Positions 1 through 6,208 are shown, counted from the stretch's first letter. The stretch is DNA of 7,148 nucleotides from an uncultured Lachnospiraceae bacterium (GCA_934359535.1 CAKRLN010000107.1:1-7148); one strand, 5' to 3'. Program-made: numbers and translations. The notes: generated by a model from the sequence alone, not told the origin.

Positions 1-114
1 ACATAAGGCGCTAAAATACAGCGCCTAAGTACCGGCCGCTCCCCAGTGTCTTCTTAATTTTTTTGTCACTTTTCACAATGAAATCCTGTTTAACTATGAG
101 TTTCGCAATTACCT
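1..114 (+). repeat. Partial inverted-repeat (MITE-like) element, copy L
   Basis: This segment matches the reverse complement of 1187-1300 with no gaps and about 20 mismatches in 114 positions (about 82% identity, counted by eye). It begins inside a hairpin: stem 6-12 with 20-26, loop AAAATAC at 13-19. It continues through CTCCCCAGTGTCTTCTTAAT and ends with a terminal motif TGAGTTTCGCAA...CCT followed by AATT. The left half of the element lies outside the window. Eight mismatches fall in the hairpin stem and all preserve pairing. No coding capacity is visible. I read it as a non-autonomous repeat, possibly a miniature inverted-repeat element, but the family is not one I can name. Confidence 0.8.
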
Positions 115-180
115 AATTAACCCTAATAAATGAGCCAATTTTAACACAACTGGGTGAAAAACTCAAATTGCAGGTCTGAC

Positions 181-262
181 GGGTTGGATAAATTGCAAAA
201 GTTTCAGAAAAAAGGTTGGAAAAGTTGAAAATCAGAAGCATAATAAGGTTGGAAAAGTTGAA
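181..262 (+). repeat. Short direct repeat, 33-bp period, two exact units plus one diverged
   Basis: The 18-mer AAGGTTGGAAAAGTTGAA occurs exactly at 212-229 and 245-262, a 33-bp period. A diverged third unit, GGGTTGGATAAATTG, sits one period upstream at about 181-195. The octamer AAATTGCA also occurs at 165-172 and 190-197. Periods near three helical turns put the units on one DNA face, as in iterons or multi-site operators. No replication or partition gene is visible here, so a function cannot be assigned. Confidence 0.6.
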
Positions 263-286
263 CGTCATATAAGGATTTATATGATT

Positions 287-299
287 GTTCATTATGAAC
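287..299. promoter_or_regulatory. Perfect 13-bp palindrome, possible operator
   Basis: GTTCATTATGAAC is a perfect inverted repeat (6-bp arms around one T) 17 bp upstream of an AT-rich TATAAA at 316-321 that could be a -10 element. It lies between the 33-bp direct repeats and the small ORF cluster at 358-737. A well-placed -35 is not visible, so promoter assignment is weak. The palindrome is real; its role as an operator is inference. Confidence 0.3.
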
Positions 300-357
300 A
301 GAACAGAGAGTGTGATATAAATATAGACATTTATCTGATAGGAAAGAGGCTGTTAGG

Positions 358-390
358 ATGAAAATATTAATAGTAAGGAAAATGTTATAA
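358..390 (+). CDS. Possible 10-aa leader ORF coupled to the next gene
   Basis: ATG at 358 opens MKILIVRKML and stops at TAA 388-390. AAAGAGG at 343-349 is a fair Shine-Dalgarno 8 nt upstream. The stop shares one base with the start of the next ORF (TAATG at 388-392), the classic arrangement for translational coupling by terminating ribosomes. The peptide is too short for homology reasoning. It could be a coupling leader, or the ATG could be chance with the downstream gene using its own weak AAGGA at 375-379. Confidence 0.35.
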   Translation: MKILIVRKML

Positions 391-689
391 TGAAAAAAAT
401 GTTACGTAATGTAATTCTTATTTTTTTGTTGGGAGTCACAGGAATAATATATCAAATAGTAAATGAAAATGTAGAACAAAGTATTCAAAGATTATTTATA
501 ATGGTTATTATATTAGCTTTATGGAAAGAATTTATAACGTTTATAATCTATAATATAAAAAATAAAAAAAATAATAGTAAAAAAAATATATTATTATATA
601 TATCATTTTTATTAATATATATTGTTTGTATACTTTTTTCGCTTTTCTTTTTTGGATATATTATAATAGTAATTAGTTTATTTTCATAA
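390..689 (+). CDS. Small AT-rich membrane protein of unknown function
   Basis: A 99-aa ORF that I do not recognise. Hydrophobic stretches at about residues 7-24, 32-54 and 66-98 suggest two or three transmembrane helices. A strongly basic loop at about 56-65 (KNKKNNSKK) is likely cytoplasmic by the positive-inside rule. GC content is about 16% by hand count, far below tyrS and mntP nearby, which suggests horizontal origin or weak selection. A weak AAGGA lies at 375-379, and the ATG overlaps the stop of the 10-codon ORF, so coupled translation is likely. It could be an accessory peptide-system membrane protein or an orphan. No terminator is seen after it. Confidence 0.6.
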   Translation: MKKMLRNVILIFLLGVTGIIYQIVNENVEQSIQRLFIMVIILALWKEFITFIIYNIKNKKNNSKKNILLYISFLLIYIVCILFSLFFFGYIIIVISLFS

Positions 690-701
690 AAGGAGGATTT
701 C

Positions 702-737
702 ATGAAAAAAATATTTCAGATGATTATGGGACTATAA
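702..737 (+). CDS. Possible 11-aa peptide or gene remnant
   Basis: AAAGGAGGA at 689-697, close to an ideal Shine-Dalgarno, lies 4 nt before ATG 702. The frame encodes MKKIFQMIMGL and stops at TAA 735-737. The ORF starts 12 nt after the membrane-protein gene stops, so the two are probably cotranscribed. It could be a genuine tiny hydrophobic peptide, or the 5' stub of a longer gene cut by a rearrangement before the T-box promoter at 772. No continuation of the protein is visible in other frames downstream. Confidence 0.35.
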   Translation: MKKIFQMIMGL

Positions 738-771
738 ATCATTTTTGGCTAAACATAAAGTAAATTAACCA

Positions 772-801
772 TTGACAAATCAAATTTTGAATGACTATAA
801 T
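772..801 (+). promoter_or_regulatory. Promoter of the tyrS T-box leader
   Basis: TTGACA at 772-777 and TATAAT at 796-801 are both perfect sigma-A consensus hexamers with an 18-bp spacer. Transcription would start near 808, immediately before the first paired strand of T-box Stem I (TGAAGC at 811-816). Confidence 0.85.
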
Positions 802-807
802 AAAACC

Positions 808-1105
808 AATTGAAGCATACACAGGCTTTGACGGGAAGAAGTAATACTTTGCGGAACAGACAGAAAGCTGCCGGGTGATGAGAGGCGCATGGGAAGCAGA
901 TTATGAATACATCCCTGAGCTTCACTCTGAATTTACGGAATCTATGCAACGGGTACGTAATAGTAGGATGTGACGGAGTGGTTTCCGTTAGCAGAACTGG
1001 AGTGTTGTCGGACACTCGATAAGATAGACAGTGTGAGCTGTTTATGAATTAAGGTGGTAACACGGGTTTGATTCCTCGTCCTTTTGTGGACGGGGTTTTT
1101 TTAAG
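808..1105 (+). promoter_or_regulatory. T-box riboswitch, tyrosine specifier (UAC)
   Basis: The leader senses uncharged tRNA-Tyr and prevents termination when tyrosine is scarce. Stem I closes by TGAAGC 811-816 with GCTTCA 919-924. The specifier region pairs GGGA 833-836 with TCCC 912-915 and ATA 844-846 with TAT 902-904, leaving AGTA (840-843) opposite GAA (905-907) as the S-turn. The specifier is TAC at 908-910, the Tyr codon. GGTGATGAGAG at 874-884 fits the apical loop motif that docks on the tRNA elbow. The T-box proper, AAGGTGGTAACACG at 1051-1064, contains TGGT (1055-1058) to pair with the tRNA acceptor end. The specifier agrees with the tyrS gene downstream. Confidence 0.95.
1074..1102 (+). 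terminator. Intrinsic terminator of the Tyr T-box
   Basis: CCTCGTCC at 1074-1081 pairs with GGACGGGG at 1088-1095 (one G-U), loop TTTTGT, followed by seven T at 1096-1102. The 5' strand is also needed to form the antiterminator with the T-box sequence just upstream, which gives the mutually exclusive switch. Confidence 0.93.
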
Positions 1106-1185
1106 TTTATGATAATTATGAGACTTACAGAAAGTATATGCGTTAGTAAGTTTAGGAGAGTTTCGCAATTGTTGATTACGAAAAA

Positions 1186-1396
1186 TAGGCAGTTGCGAAA
1201 CTCATAGTTGAGCTGAATTCTATTGTGAGAAGTGACAAAAAGATTAAGAAGACACTGGGGAGCCACCGGTACTTAGCGACCGTATTTTGGTCGCTTATGT
1301 ACCGTTGTGAGCGACACGTAGCGAAAGCGTGTCTTCGAAGATTTTTGTCACTTTGAACAATAAAAGATAGAAAAAAGTGAGTTTCGCAAACGCCTA
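1186..1396. repeat. Complete inverted-repeat (MITE-like) element inside the tyrS leader
   Basis: About 210 bp with long imperfect arms: 1187-1255 (AGGCAGTTGCGAAACTCA at the outer end) pairs with 1329-1395 (TGAGTTTCGCAAACGCCT at the outer end). Between the arms is a hairpin, AGCGACC 1275-1281 with GGTCGCT 1289-1295, loop GTATTTT, framed by GGTAC and GTACC. A second hairpin is GACACG 1313-1318 with CGTGTC 1328-1333. AAT stands on both sides (1184-1186 and 1396-1398), a possible 3-bp target duplication; TA is an alternative. It has no ORF of its own. Its 1187-1300 half aligns in reverse with 1-114. It lies after the T-box terminator and before the tyrS ribosome site, so readthrough RNA would contain it. 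Confidence 0.8.
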
Positions 1397-1410
1397 ATTC
1401 AAAGAAAACA

Positions 1411-1420
1411 AAAAAAGGAG
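1411..1420 (+). promoter_or_regulatory. Ribosome binding site of tyrS
   Basis: AAAAAAGGAG ends 7 nt before ATG 1428 and is the only good Shine-Dalgarno near the start. It lies just 15 nt beyond the end of the inverted-repeat element, so the element inserted close to the translation start without destroying it. Confidence 0.8.
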
Positions 1421-1427
1421 AAACAAA

Positions 1428-2654
1428 ATGACATTATATGATGAATTAGTTGCCCGCGGACTGATCGCGCAGGTAACAGATGAAGAAGAGATCAAGGATC
1501 TCATTAACAACGGAAAGGCAACCTTTTATATTGGATTCGATCCAACCGCAGACAGTCTCCATGTAGGACATTTTATGGCACTCTGCCTGATGAAACGTCT
1601 TCAGGCAGCAGGAAATAAACCGATCGCCTTAATCGGTGGCGGAACAGCAATGATTGGAGATCCATCCGGACGTACCGACATGCGTCAGATGATGACACCG
1701 GAGACGATTCAGCATAACTGTGACTGCTTCAAGAAACAGATGAGCCGTTTTATTGATTTCAGCGATGGAAAAGCGCTTATGGTCAACAATGCGGACTGGC
1801 TGATGGACTTAAATTATATTGATGTGCTCCGCGAGGTTGGTGCGCATTTTTCCGTAAACCGCATGCTTACTGCAGAATGCTACAAACAGCGCATGGAAAA
1901 AGGCTTAAGCTTCTTAGAGTTTAACTACATGATCATGCAGAGCTACGACTTCTATACCTTATACCAGAAGTACGGTTGTAATATGCAGTTCGGCGGAGAC
2001 GACCAGTGGAGCAATATGCTTGGCGGTACCGAGCTGATCCGTCGTAAGCTGGGCAAGGATGCGTATGCAATGACCATCAATCTGCTTCTTAATTCAGAAG
2101 GAAAGAAGATGGGAAAAACCCAGTCCGGAGCCGTATGGCTTGATCCGAATAAGACATCTCCATTTGAGTTCTTCCAGTACTGGAGAAATGTTGCAGATGC
2201 AGACGTTTTAAAATGCATCCGTATGCTGACCTTCCTTCCGCTTGAAGAGGTTGATGCAATGGAGAGCTGGGAAGGAGCCCAGTTAAATGAGGCAAAGGAG
2301 ATCCTGGCATTCGAGCTGACAAAGCTTGTCCATGGCGAGGAAGAGGCACAAAAAGCAAGAGAGGCTTCCCACGCATTATTCAGCGGTCAGGGAGATCTCG
2401 CACATATGCCGACGGTAGAAGTGACAGCAGAGGATTTTGCAGAGCGTGACATGGATATTATGGCTGTTTTAGTAAAAGCAGAGCTTGCAACAACCCGTTC
2501 CGATGCACGCCGTGCAGTACAGCAGGGCGGTGTTACCGTGGATGGCGATAAGGTATCGGATATTGCCACCTCTTATCAGCTTTCTGATTTTGCCGGAGAA
2601 GGAAAAATCGTAAAACGCGGCAAGAAGAAATTCGCAAAGGTTATTGCGAAATAA
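1428..2654 (+). CDS. tyrS: Tyrosine--tRNA ligase (TyrRS)
   Basis: A cytoplasmic class I aminoacyl-tRNA synthetase that activates tyrosine with ATP and charges tRNA-Tyr. At 408 aa it is of normal bacterial length. The Rossmann catalytic domain opens with [15 protein letters not shown], in which HVGH (residues 45-48) is the HIGH signature. QSYDFYTL (171-178) and GGDDQWSN (189-196) line the tyrosine pocket. KMGKT at 227-231 is the KMSKS-type loop. The C-terminal part, about 343-406, has the S4 RNA-binding fold pattern ([18 protein letters not shown]). The start is supported by AAGGAG 7 nt upstream. Expression is governed by the Tyr T-box, about 320 nt further upstream than usual because of the inserted repeat. 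No intrinsic terminator is visible directly after the stop, so some transcripts may run into the next leader. Confidence 0.98.
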   Translation: MTLYDELVARGLIAQVTDEEEIKDLINNGKATFYIGFDPTADSLHVGHFMALCLMKRLQAAGNKPIALIGGGTAMIGDPSGRTDMRQMMTPETIQHNCDCFKKQMSRFIDFSDGKALMVNNADWLMDLNYIDVLREVGAHFSVNRMLTAECYKQRMEKGLSFLEFNYMIMQSYDFYTLYQKYGCNMQFGGDDQWSNMLGGTELIRRKLGKDAYAMTINLLLNSEGKKMGKTQSGAVWLDPNKTSPFEFFQYWRNVADADVLKCIRMLTFLPLEEVDAMESWEGAQLNEAKEILAFELTKLVHGEEEAQKAREASHALFSGQGDLAHMPTVEVTAEDFAERDMDIMAVLVKAELATTRSDARRAVQQGGVTVDGDKVSDIATSYQLSDFAGEGKIVKRGKKKFAKVIAK

Positions 2655-2689
2655 GATCTGGAAAAGATGTGTAAAAATGAGAAATTTTA

Positions 2690-2718
2690 TTGACAAACAC
2701 CAGGCAATTGGCTATATT
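2690..2718 (+). promoter_or_regulatory. Promoter of the mntP leader
   Basis: TTGACA at 2690-2695 and TATATT at 2713-2718, spacer 17 bp, begin 36 nt after the tyrS stop. The start point would be near 2725, just ahead of the riboswitch aptamer. Confidence 0.75.
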
Positions 2719-2729
2719 AGTAATAATCT

Positions 2730-2818
2730 GATTTGAGAATGATCCGTGAGGGAGTAGTTCGCACGATGGTGTGATTTGTCAACAAACCCGGTATTTGTAC
2801 CTGGCAAATCTTAAAGAA
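2730..2818 (+). promoter_or_regulatory. yybP-ykoY (Mn2+) riboswitch aptamer
   Basis: The signature GGGAGTAG lies at 2750-2757. It is followed by a short helix CGCAC 2760-2764 with GTGTG 2769-2773, then CAACAAACCCGG, a small hairpin CCGGTA/TACCTGG, and GGCAAATC at about 2803-2810. These match the two conserved loops that together bind Mn2+ in this riboswitch class. A closing helix may form between TTTGAGA (about 2732-2738) and TCTTAAA (about 2809-2815), but I could not fix its limits. The next gene is the Mn2+ exporter mntP, the best-known partner. A long terminator hairpin follows, consistent with transcriptional control in which Mn2+ allows readthrough. Confidence 0.85.
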
Positions 2819-2820
2819 TG

Positions 2821-2901
2821 AGACTCATGTATGTTTCATAAAAAAGTCATTTTGGTAAATACTTTAGAATGATGATTTTATGGACATACGTGAGTCTTTT
2901 T
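2821..2901 (+). terminator. Long hairpin terminator of the Mn2+ riboswitch
   Basis: AGACTCATGTATGT at 2821-2834 and following TCATAAAA pair with TTTTATGGACATACGTGAGTCT ending at 2898, a stem of about 22 bp with very few mismatches. The inner part can fold further (TCATT with AATGA). A T-rich run follows, TTTTTGTATTTT. It is unusually long for an expression-platform terminator. It may also end readthrough from tyrS, which lacks its own terminator. Confidence 0.8.
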
Positions 2902-3034
2902 GTATTTTGCAAGCACATGGATAGAATTCGGGATAATTATATTTCAGGACAAATGGCACGCAAATATGGCGCAGGTGCGGACTGTTGGATCTGATCAGAG
3001 GAGATTATGATTACGATAGAAAAGAGGATGAACT

Positions 3035-3619
3035 ATGGCACTATTTATTGAGCTGATCTTAATGGGTGTCGGGCTTGCGATGGACGCATTTGCGGTGTCG
3101 ATCTGTAAGGGACTTGGCATGTCGAAGCTGAACAAGAAGCAGGCAGTTGTGATTGGATTGTATTTTGGTGGTTTTCAGGCACTGATGCCATTTGTCGGAT
3201 GGCTGCTTGGAAGCCAGTTTGAACAGTATATCACAAGCATTGATCACTGGATCGCATTTATTCTGCTTGGGTTTATCGGTGGTAAGATGATTGTGGAGGC
3301 TGTGAAGAGCTGGAATGAGGAAGAGGTTGTTGAGGTTCGGGATGAGCCGATCAATCATAAAAACATGCTTGTGCTTGCGATTGCAACAAGTATCGATGCG
3401 CTTGCCGTTGGAATTACGTTTGCATTCCTTGGAACTCCGATTGTAGAGGCAATTACGGTAATTGGTATTACGACGATGATAATCTCAATTGCGGGTGTCG
3501 CTGTCGGAAATTTCTTTGGAAGTAAATATAAAAATAAAGCGGAGCTTGTAGGTGGTCTGATCCTTGTTCTGCTCGGTGTCAAGATTCTGCTTGAACATCT
3601 CGGGATTATTACATTTTAG
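3035..3619 (+). CDS. mntP: Manganese efflux pump MntP
   Basis: A 194-aa inner-membrane exporter of Mn2+ (former DUF204/YebN), of family-typical length. About six hydrophobic helices form two related halves. The signature GLAMDAFAVSICKGL (13-27) carries the conserved Asp17, and the second half carries ATSIDALAVGITFAF (117-131) with Asp121; these acidic residues are important for Mn2+ transport in the family. A charged cytoplasmic loop at about 92-109 links the halves. The start is supported by AGAGG about 7 nt upstream. Regulation by the upstream Mn2+ riboswitch fits a detoxification role: high Mn2+ turns on its own exporter. The next gene begins 14 nt after the stop and is very probably cotranscribed. 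Confidence 0.95.
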   Translation: MALFIELILMGVGLAMDAFAVSICKGLGMSKLNKKQAVVIGLYFGGFQALMPFVGWLLGSQFEQYITSIDHWIAFILLGFIGGKMIVEAVKSWNEEEVVEVRDEPINHKNMLVLAIATSIDALAVGITFAFLGTPIVEAITVIGITTMIISIAGVAVGNFFGSKYKNKAELVGGLILVLLGVKILLEHLGIITF

Positions 3620-3633
3620 AAGGAGAATGGATT

Positions 3634-4623
3634 ATGAATGAATTAGTTCAAAGTGTACCATTTGCAGTAGTATTACTGATTATTGGATTTGCGTTTCTGG
3701 TAAAAGGAGCCGATGCGTTTGTGGAGGGCTGTAGCAGCATTGCAAAGCGTTTTGAAGTGCCGTCACTTATTATCGGAATGACGATTGTTGCGATGGGAAC
3801 AAGTCTTCCGGAGACAGCGGTCAGCATCACTGCGTCTGTAACAGGAAATAATGCGCTTGCAGTCAGCAATGCAGTCGGATCGAATATCTTTAACCTGATG
3901 ATCGTTGTTGGTGTGTGTGCGATCCTGACACCGGTTGCGGTACGGAAGGAGACTTTGAAGGTCGATTTCCCGTTTTCTGTTCTTTGTGCGGTTCTTCTTC
4001 TGATCCTTGGTGGCATCGGGATGATGCTTGGACATGCAGATGGTGTGATATTTATTGTGCTGTTCGCGGTATTTATTTTTTACATGATCAAATCTGCACA
4101 GAAGGCAAGGAAAGATAACAAGGACATGGATACGGAAGAGAGCGAGTTTGCAATGGAGGCAGAGGAGATTCAGATTATGCCGATGCCGAAAAGCATTGTA
4201 TTTATTGTACTTGGATGTATCGCAATTGCGCTTGGCAGTGACTGGGTTGTAGATGGAGCAACGACAGTTGCAGAGGCACTTGGTGTCAGCCAGACACTGA
4301 TTGGTCTTACGGTTGTTGCATTCGGAACAAGTCTTCCGGAGCTTGCAACGTCCATTATGGCAGCTAGGAAAAATGAAGTGGACATGGCACTTGGAAATGC
4401 GATCGGATCGAATATTTTTAATATTCTTATGGTTCTCGGAATTGCAGCTGCAATCAGCCCGATCGCATTTATTCTGGAGAATATGATAGACATTGTTATT
4501 TTGATCATATTCAGCGTGATCGTATGGATCATGGCATGGACAAAAGATGAACTGAGCAAAAAAGAAGGTCTTGTAATGGCAATCCTGTACGCAGCGTATG
4601 TTGTATATATCTGTATGCGGTAA
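3634..4623 (+). CDS. CaCA family Na+/Ca2+ (cation) exchanger, YrbG-like
   Basis: A 329-aa integral membrane antiporter of the Ca2+:cation antiporter superfamily, with about ten helices. The two inverted alpha repeats are clear: GMTIVAMGTSLPE at 48-60 with AVGSNIFN at 80-87, and GLTVVAFGTSLPE at 224-236 with AIGSNIFN at 256-263. Glu60 and Glu236 are the expected ion-coordinating acids. A highly charged cytoplasmic loop at about 155-185 separates the halves. AGAAGGAGAA gives a good ribosome site, and the 14-nt gap to mntP indicates one operon under the Mn2+ riboswitch. Ca2+/Na+ exchange is the family default. The operon context suggests that it may move Mn2+ as well or instead, but this is inference. 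Confidence 0.93.
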   Translation: MNELVQSVPFAVVLLIIGFAFLVKGADAFVEGCSSIAKRFEVPSLIIGMTIVAMGTSLPETAVSITASVTGNNALAVSNAVGSNIFNLMIVVGVCAILTPVAVRKETLKVDFPFSVLCAVLLLILGGIGMMLGHADGVIFIVLFAVFIFYMIKSAQKARKDNKDMDTEESEFAMEAEEIQIMPMPKSIVFIVLGCIAIALGSDWVVDGATTVAEALGVSQTLIGLTVVAFGTSLPELATSIMAARKNEVDMALGNAIGSNIFNILMVLGIAAAISPIAFILENMIDIVILIIFSVIVWIMAWTKDELSKKEGLVMAILYAAYVVYICMR

Positions 4624-4624
4624 G

Positions 4625-4655
4625 AAAAACACCTGGACATATGACAGTCCAGGTG
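4625..4655 (-). terminator. Terminator of the HTH-aldo/keto reductase unit (possibly shared)
   Basis: A perfect 9-bp stem, CACCTGGAC 4630-4638 with GTCCAGGTG 4647-4655, loop of 8 nt. Read on the minus strand it is followed by TTTTTCTTA, a proper terminator tail, 25 nt after the reductase stop. On the plus strand there is no T-run, so its use for the convergent exchanger gene would be weak. Confidence 0.85.
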
Positions 4656-4679
4656 CGTAAGCATAAAATTCGCAAGAGG

Positions 4680-5675
4680 TTACTCATCAAGCGAAATGCG
4701 GTCGATCTCTCGGAGTTCTTCTTCCGAAAAAGGTGCAGCTTCTAAAACCTTTAAATTTTCTAAAATCTGCTGTGGCTTGGAGGCCCCGATCAAAACACTT
4801 GTTACATCGTTGTCCTTGAGCACCCATTTGAGAGCCATTTGTGCAAGGCTTTCGCCACGTTTGGCAGCAAGCTCATTCAGCTCGCGGATCGTATGGATTT
4901 TTTCTTCAGTAAGCTGATCCTTATGCAGAAAGCGTCCGTCGGTCATAACACGGCTGTCGGATGGAATGCCATTTAAGTAGCGGTCGGTGAGCATGCCCTG
5001 TGCAAGCGGGCTGAAAGAGATAATACCTTTTCCGCATTCGCGGGAAGCTGCTTTCAGGCCATTCTGTTCAATGGTACGGTTAAAAATGTTATAGGAATTC
5101 TGGTTGATAATAAATGGGCATTTCAGGTCGCTTAAGATCTGGCATGCCTTTTTCATTGTCGCTCCGTCGTAGTTGGACAGACCAACGTATAAGGCTTTTC
5201 CGCTTTGGACGATCTGTGCAAGTGCACCCATGGTTTCTTCGAGTGGCGTTTCCGGGTCCATGCGGTGGTGATAGAAGATATCAACGTAATCAAGTCCCAG
5301 ACGTTTTAAGCTCTGATCGAGACTTGCGATCAAGTATTTGCGGCTTCCCCAGTCACCATAAGGACCCTTCCACATGTCAAAGCCTGCTTTGGTGCTGATG
5401 ATCAGCTCATCGCGGTAGCCGGAGAAATTTTCTTTTAAGATCAGTCCCAGATGCTTTTCTGCGCTTCCCGGTTCCGGGCCGTAATTGTTCGCAAGATCAA
5501 AATGTGTAATGCCATGGTCAAAAGCAGTAAAGCAGAGCTGTTTCATATTATCATAGGAAGAAAAATCTCCGAAATTGTGCCAGAAACCGAGGGAAACGGC
5601 TGGGAGCAGCAGGCCGCTTTTTCCACAGCGGTTGTACTGCATTGTATTGTAACGGGATTCATCTGGTGTGTACAT
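4680..5675 (-). CDS. yghZ: Aldo/keto reductase, YghZ / L-glyceraldehyde 3-phosphate reductase type
   Basis: A 331-aa NADPH-dependent cytosolic aldo/keto reductase with a TIM-barrel fold. Resemblance to E. coli YghZ (Gpr, AKR14) is strong: MQYNRCGKSGLLLPAVSLG near the N-terminus, THFDLANNYGPEPGSAE (57-73), ISTKAGFDMWKGPYG (93-107) and ASLDQSLKRLGLDYVDIFY (117-135). The catalytic tetrad is Asp60, Tyr65, Lys96 and His137. FSPLAQGMLTDRYL and VLIGASKPQQI are the usual C-terminal cofactor-binding segments. YghZ reduces L-glyceraldehyde 3-phosphate and methylglyoxal; related clostridial proteins may have other carbonyl substrates. AAAGGAGG precedes the start, and the gene lies 18 nt after the HTH gene in the same unit. 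Confidence 0.93.
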   Translation of the reverse strand: MYTPDESRYNTMQYNRCGKSGLLLPAVSLGFWHNFGDFSSYDNMKQLCFTAFDHGITHFDLANNYGPEPGSAEKHLGLILKENFSGYRDELIISTKAGFDMWKGPYGDWGSRKYLIASLDQSLKRLGLDYVDIFYHHRMDPETPLEETMGALAQIVQSGKALYVGLSNYDGATMKKACQILSDLKCPFIINQNSYNIFNRTIEQNGLKAASRECGKGIISFSPLAQGMLTDRYLNGIPSDSRVMTDGRFLHKDQLTEEKIHTIRELNELAAKRGESLAQMALKWVLKDNDVTSVLIGASKPQQILENLKVLEAAPFSEEELREIDRISLDE

Positions 5676-5693
5676 GGTAAAAACCTCCTTTGG

Positions 5694-6188
5694 TTATTTT
5701 AAAATATGTTTGTCTATTTTTCCGGAAGCAATCGTGTTATCTACCCAGAGACGCAGAGAATCAATTGCCTGAGCCATTTGATCAAGATGGGAATGGATCT
5801 GAAGAAAATCAGGAATCTCGTCCGGGGTAATTTCGCCGTCTGCGGCAATATCAATGAGACGGTCTTTTTCTCTTGAGAGTGTATTTAAGGTGGAAAGCAT
5901 CTCAAGTGTGATTACAGAAAGATCTTTGGCTTTTACTTCCGGTACGTACTCACGTCCGATTGGACACTCGTGTGAGCAATAGTAATTGCAAAGGGCAGGA
6001 TTCTTATAGCACTCTGCCATTGCAAGGATCTCGTCAGGATGCGGAAGCGATTTCTCATTTTCAATTTTCTCGATCCGGTCAGAGGAGAGGAATGACAGTT
6101 TCTCGGCAGCGGCATCCCGGGTAAGGGAAACAGCCTCGCGGCTTGTCTGATAAATATTTTTATTTTCTTTTGTCGAGCGGCGTCCCAT
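5694..6188 (-). CDS. XRE-like helix-turn-helix protein with Cys cluster
   Basis: A 164-aa protein. Residues about 10-60 resemble an XRE-type HTH (SREAVSLTRDAAAEKLSFLSSDRIEKIE), with KSLPHPDEILAMAECYK continuing the bundle. Then follows a Cys cluster, CNYYCSHECPIG at 67-78 (C67, C71, C75, plus C60 and H73), which could bind metal or sense redox state. Residues about 88-164 are mainly charged and helical, possibly a dimerising coil. I recognise this as a family common in Clostridia but without an established role. AAGGAGGT gives a strong ribosome site. The reductase gene follows after 18 nt. The palindrome over its own promoter suggests autoregulation, so it is probably a local regulator of the reductase. 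Confidence 0.8.
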   Translation of the reverse strand: MGRRSTKENKNIYQTSREAVSLTRDAAAEKLSFLSSDRIEKIENEKSLPHPDEILAMAECYKNPALCNYYCSHECPIGREYVPEVKAKDLSVITLEMLSTLNTLSREKDRLIDIAADGEITPDEIPDFLQIHSHLDQMAQAIDSLRLWVDNTIASGKIDKHILK

Positions 6189-6208
6189 GGGGTGACCTCC
6201 TTATATAG

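Noticed and set aside
181..262. CRISPR-like array
   Set aside because: There are only two exact units of 18 bp with about 15-bp gaps, too short for spacers, and no cas gene is present.
1042..1266. 74-codon minus-strand ORF across the T-box terminator and repeat
   Set aside because: It overlaps well-defined RNA structures, has no ribosome site, and resembles no protein.
1..1396. Composite transposon bounded by the two inverted copies of the repeat
   Set aside because: The interval contains the intact promoter and T-box of tyrS, which belong to the host gene, and no transposase. The copies look like separate insertions.
2917..2994. 25-codon ORF between riboswitch terminator and mntP (starts MDRIRDNYISG)
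   Set aside because: There is no Shine-Dalgarno before its ATG, and the length is expected by chance in a 130-bp leader. A leader peptide cannot be excluded but is not supported.
3763..4632. 289-codon open frame on the minus strand opposite the exchanger gene
   Set aside because: It is fully antisense to a clear CaCA protein, extremely rich in Cys, His, Asn and Lys, and has no ribosome site. It is a composition artefact of the sense codons.
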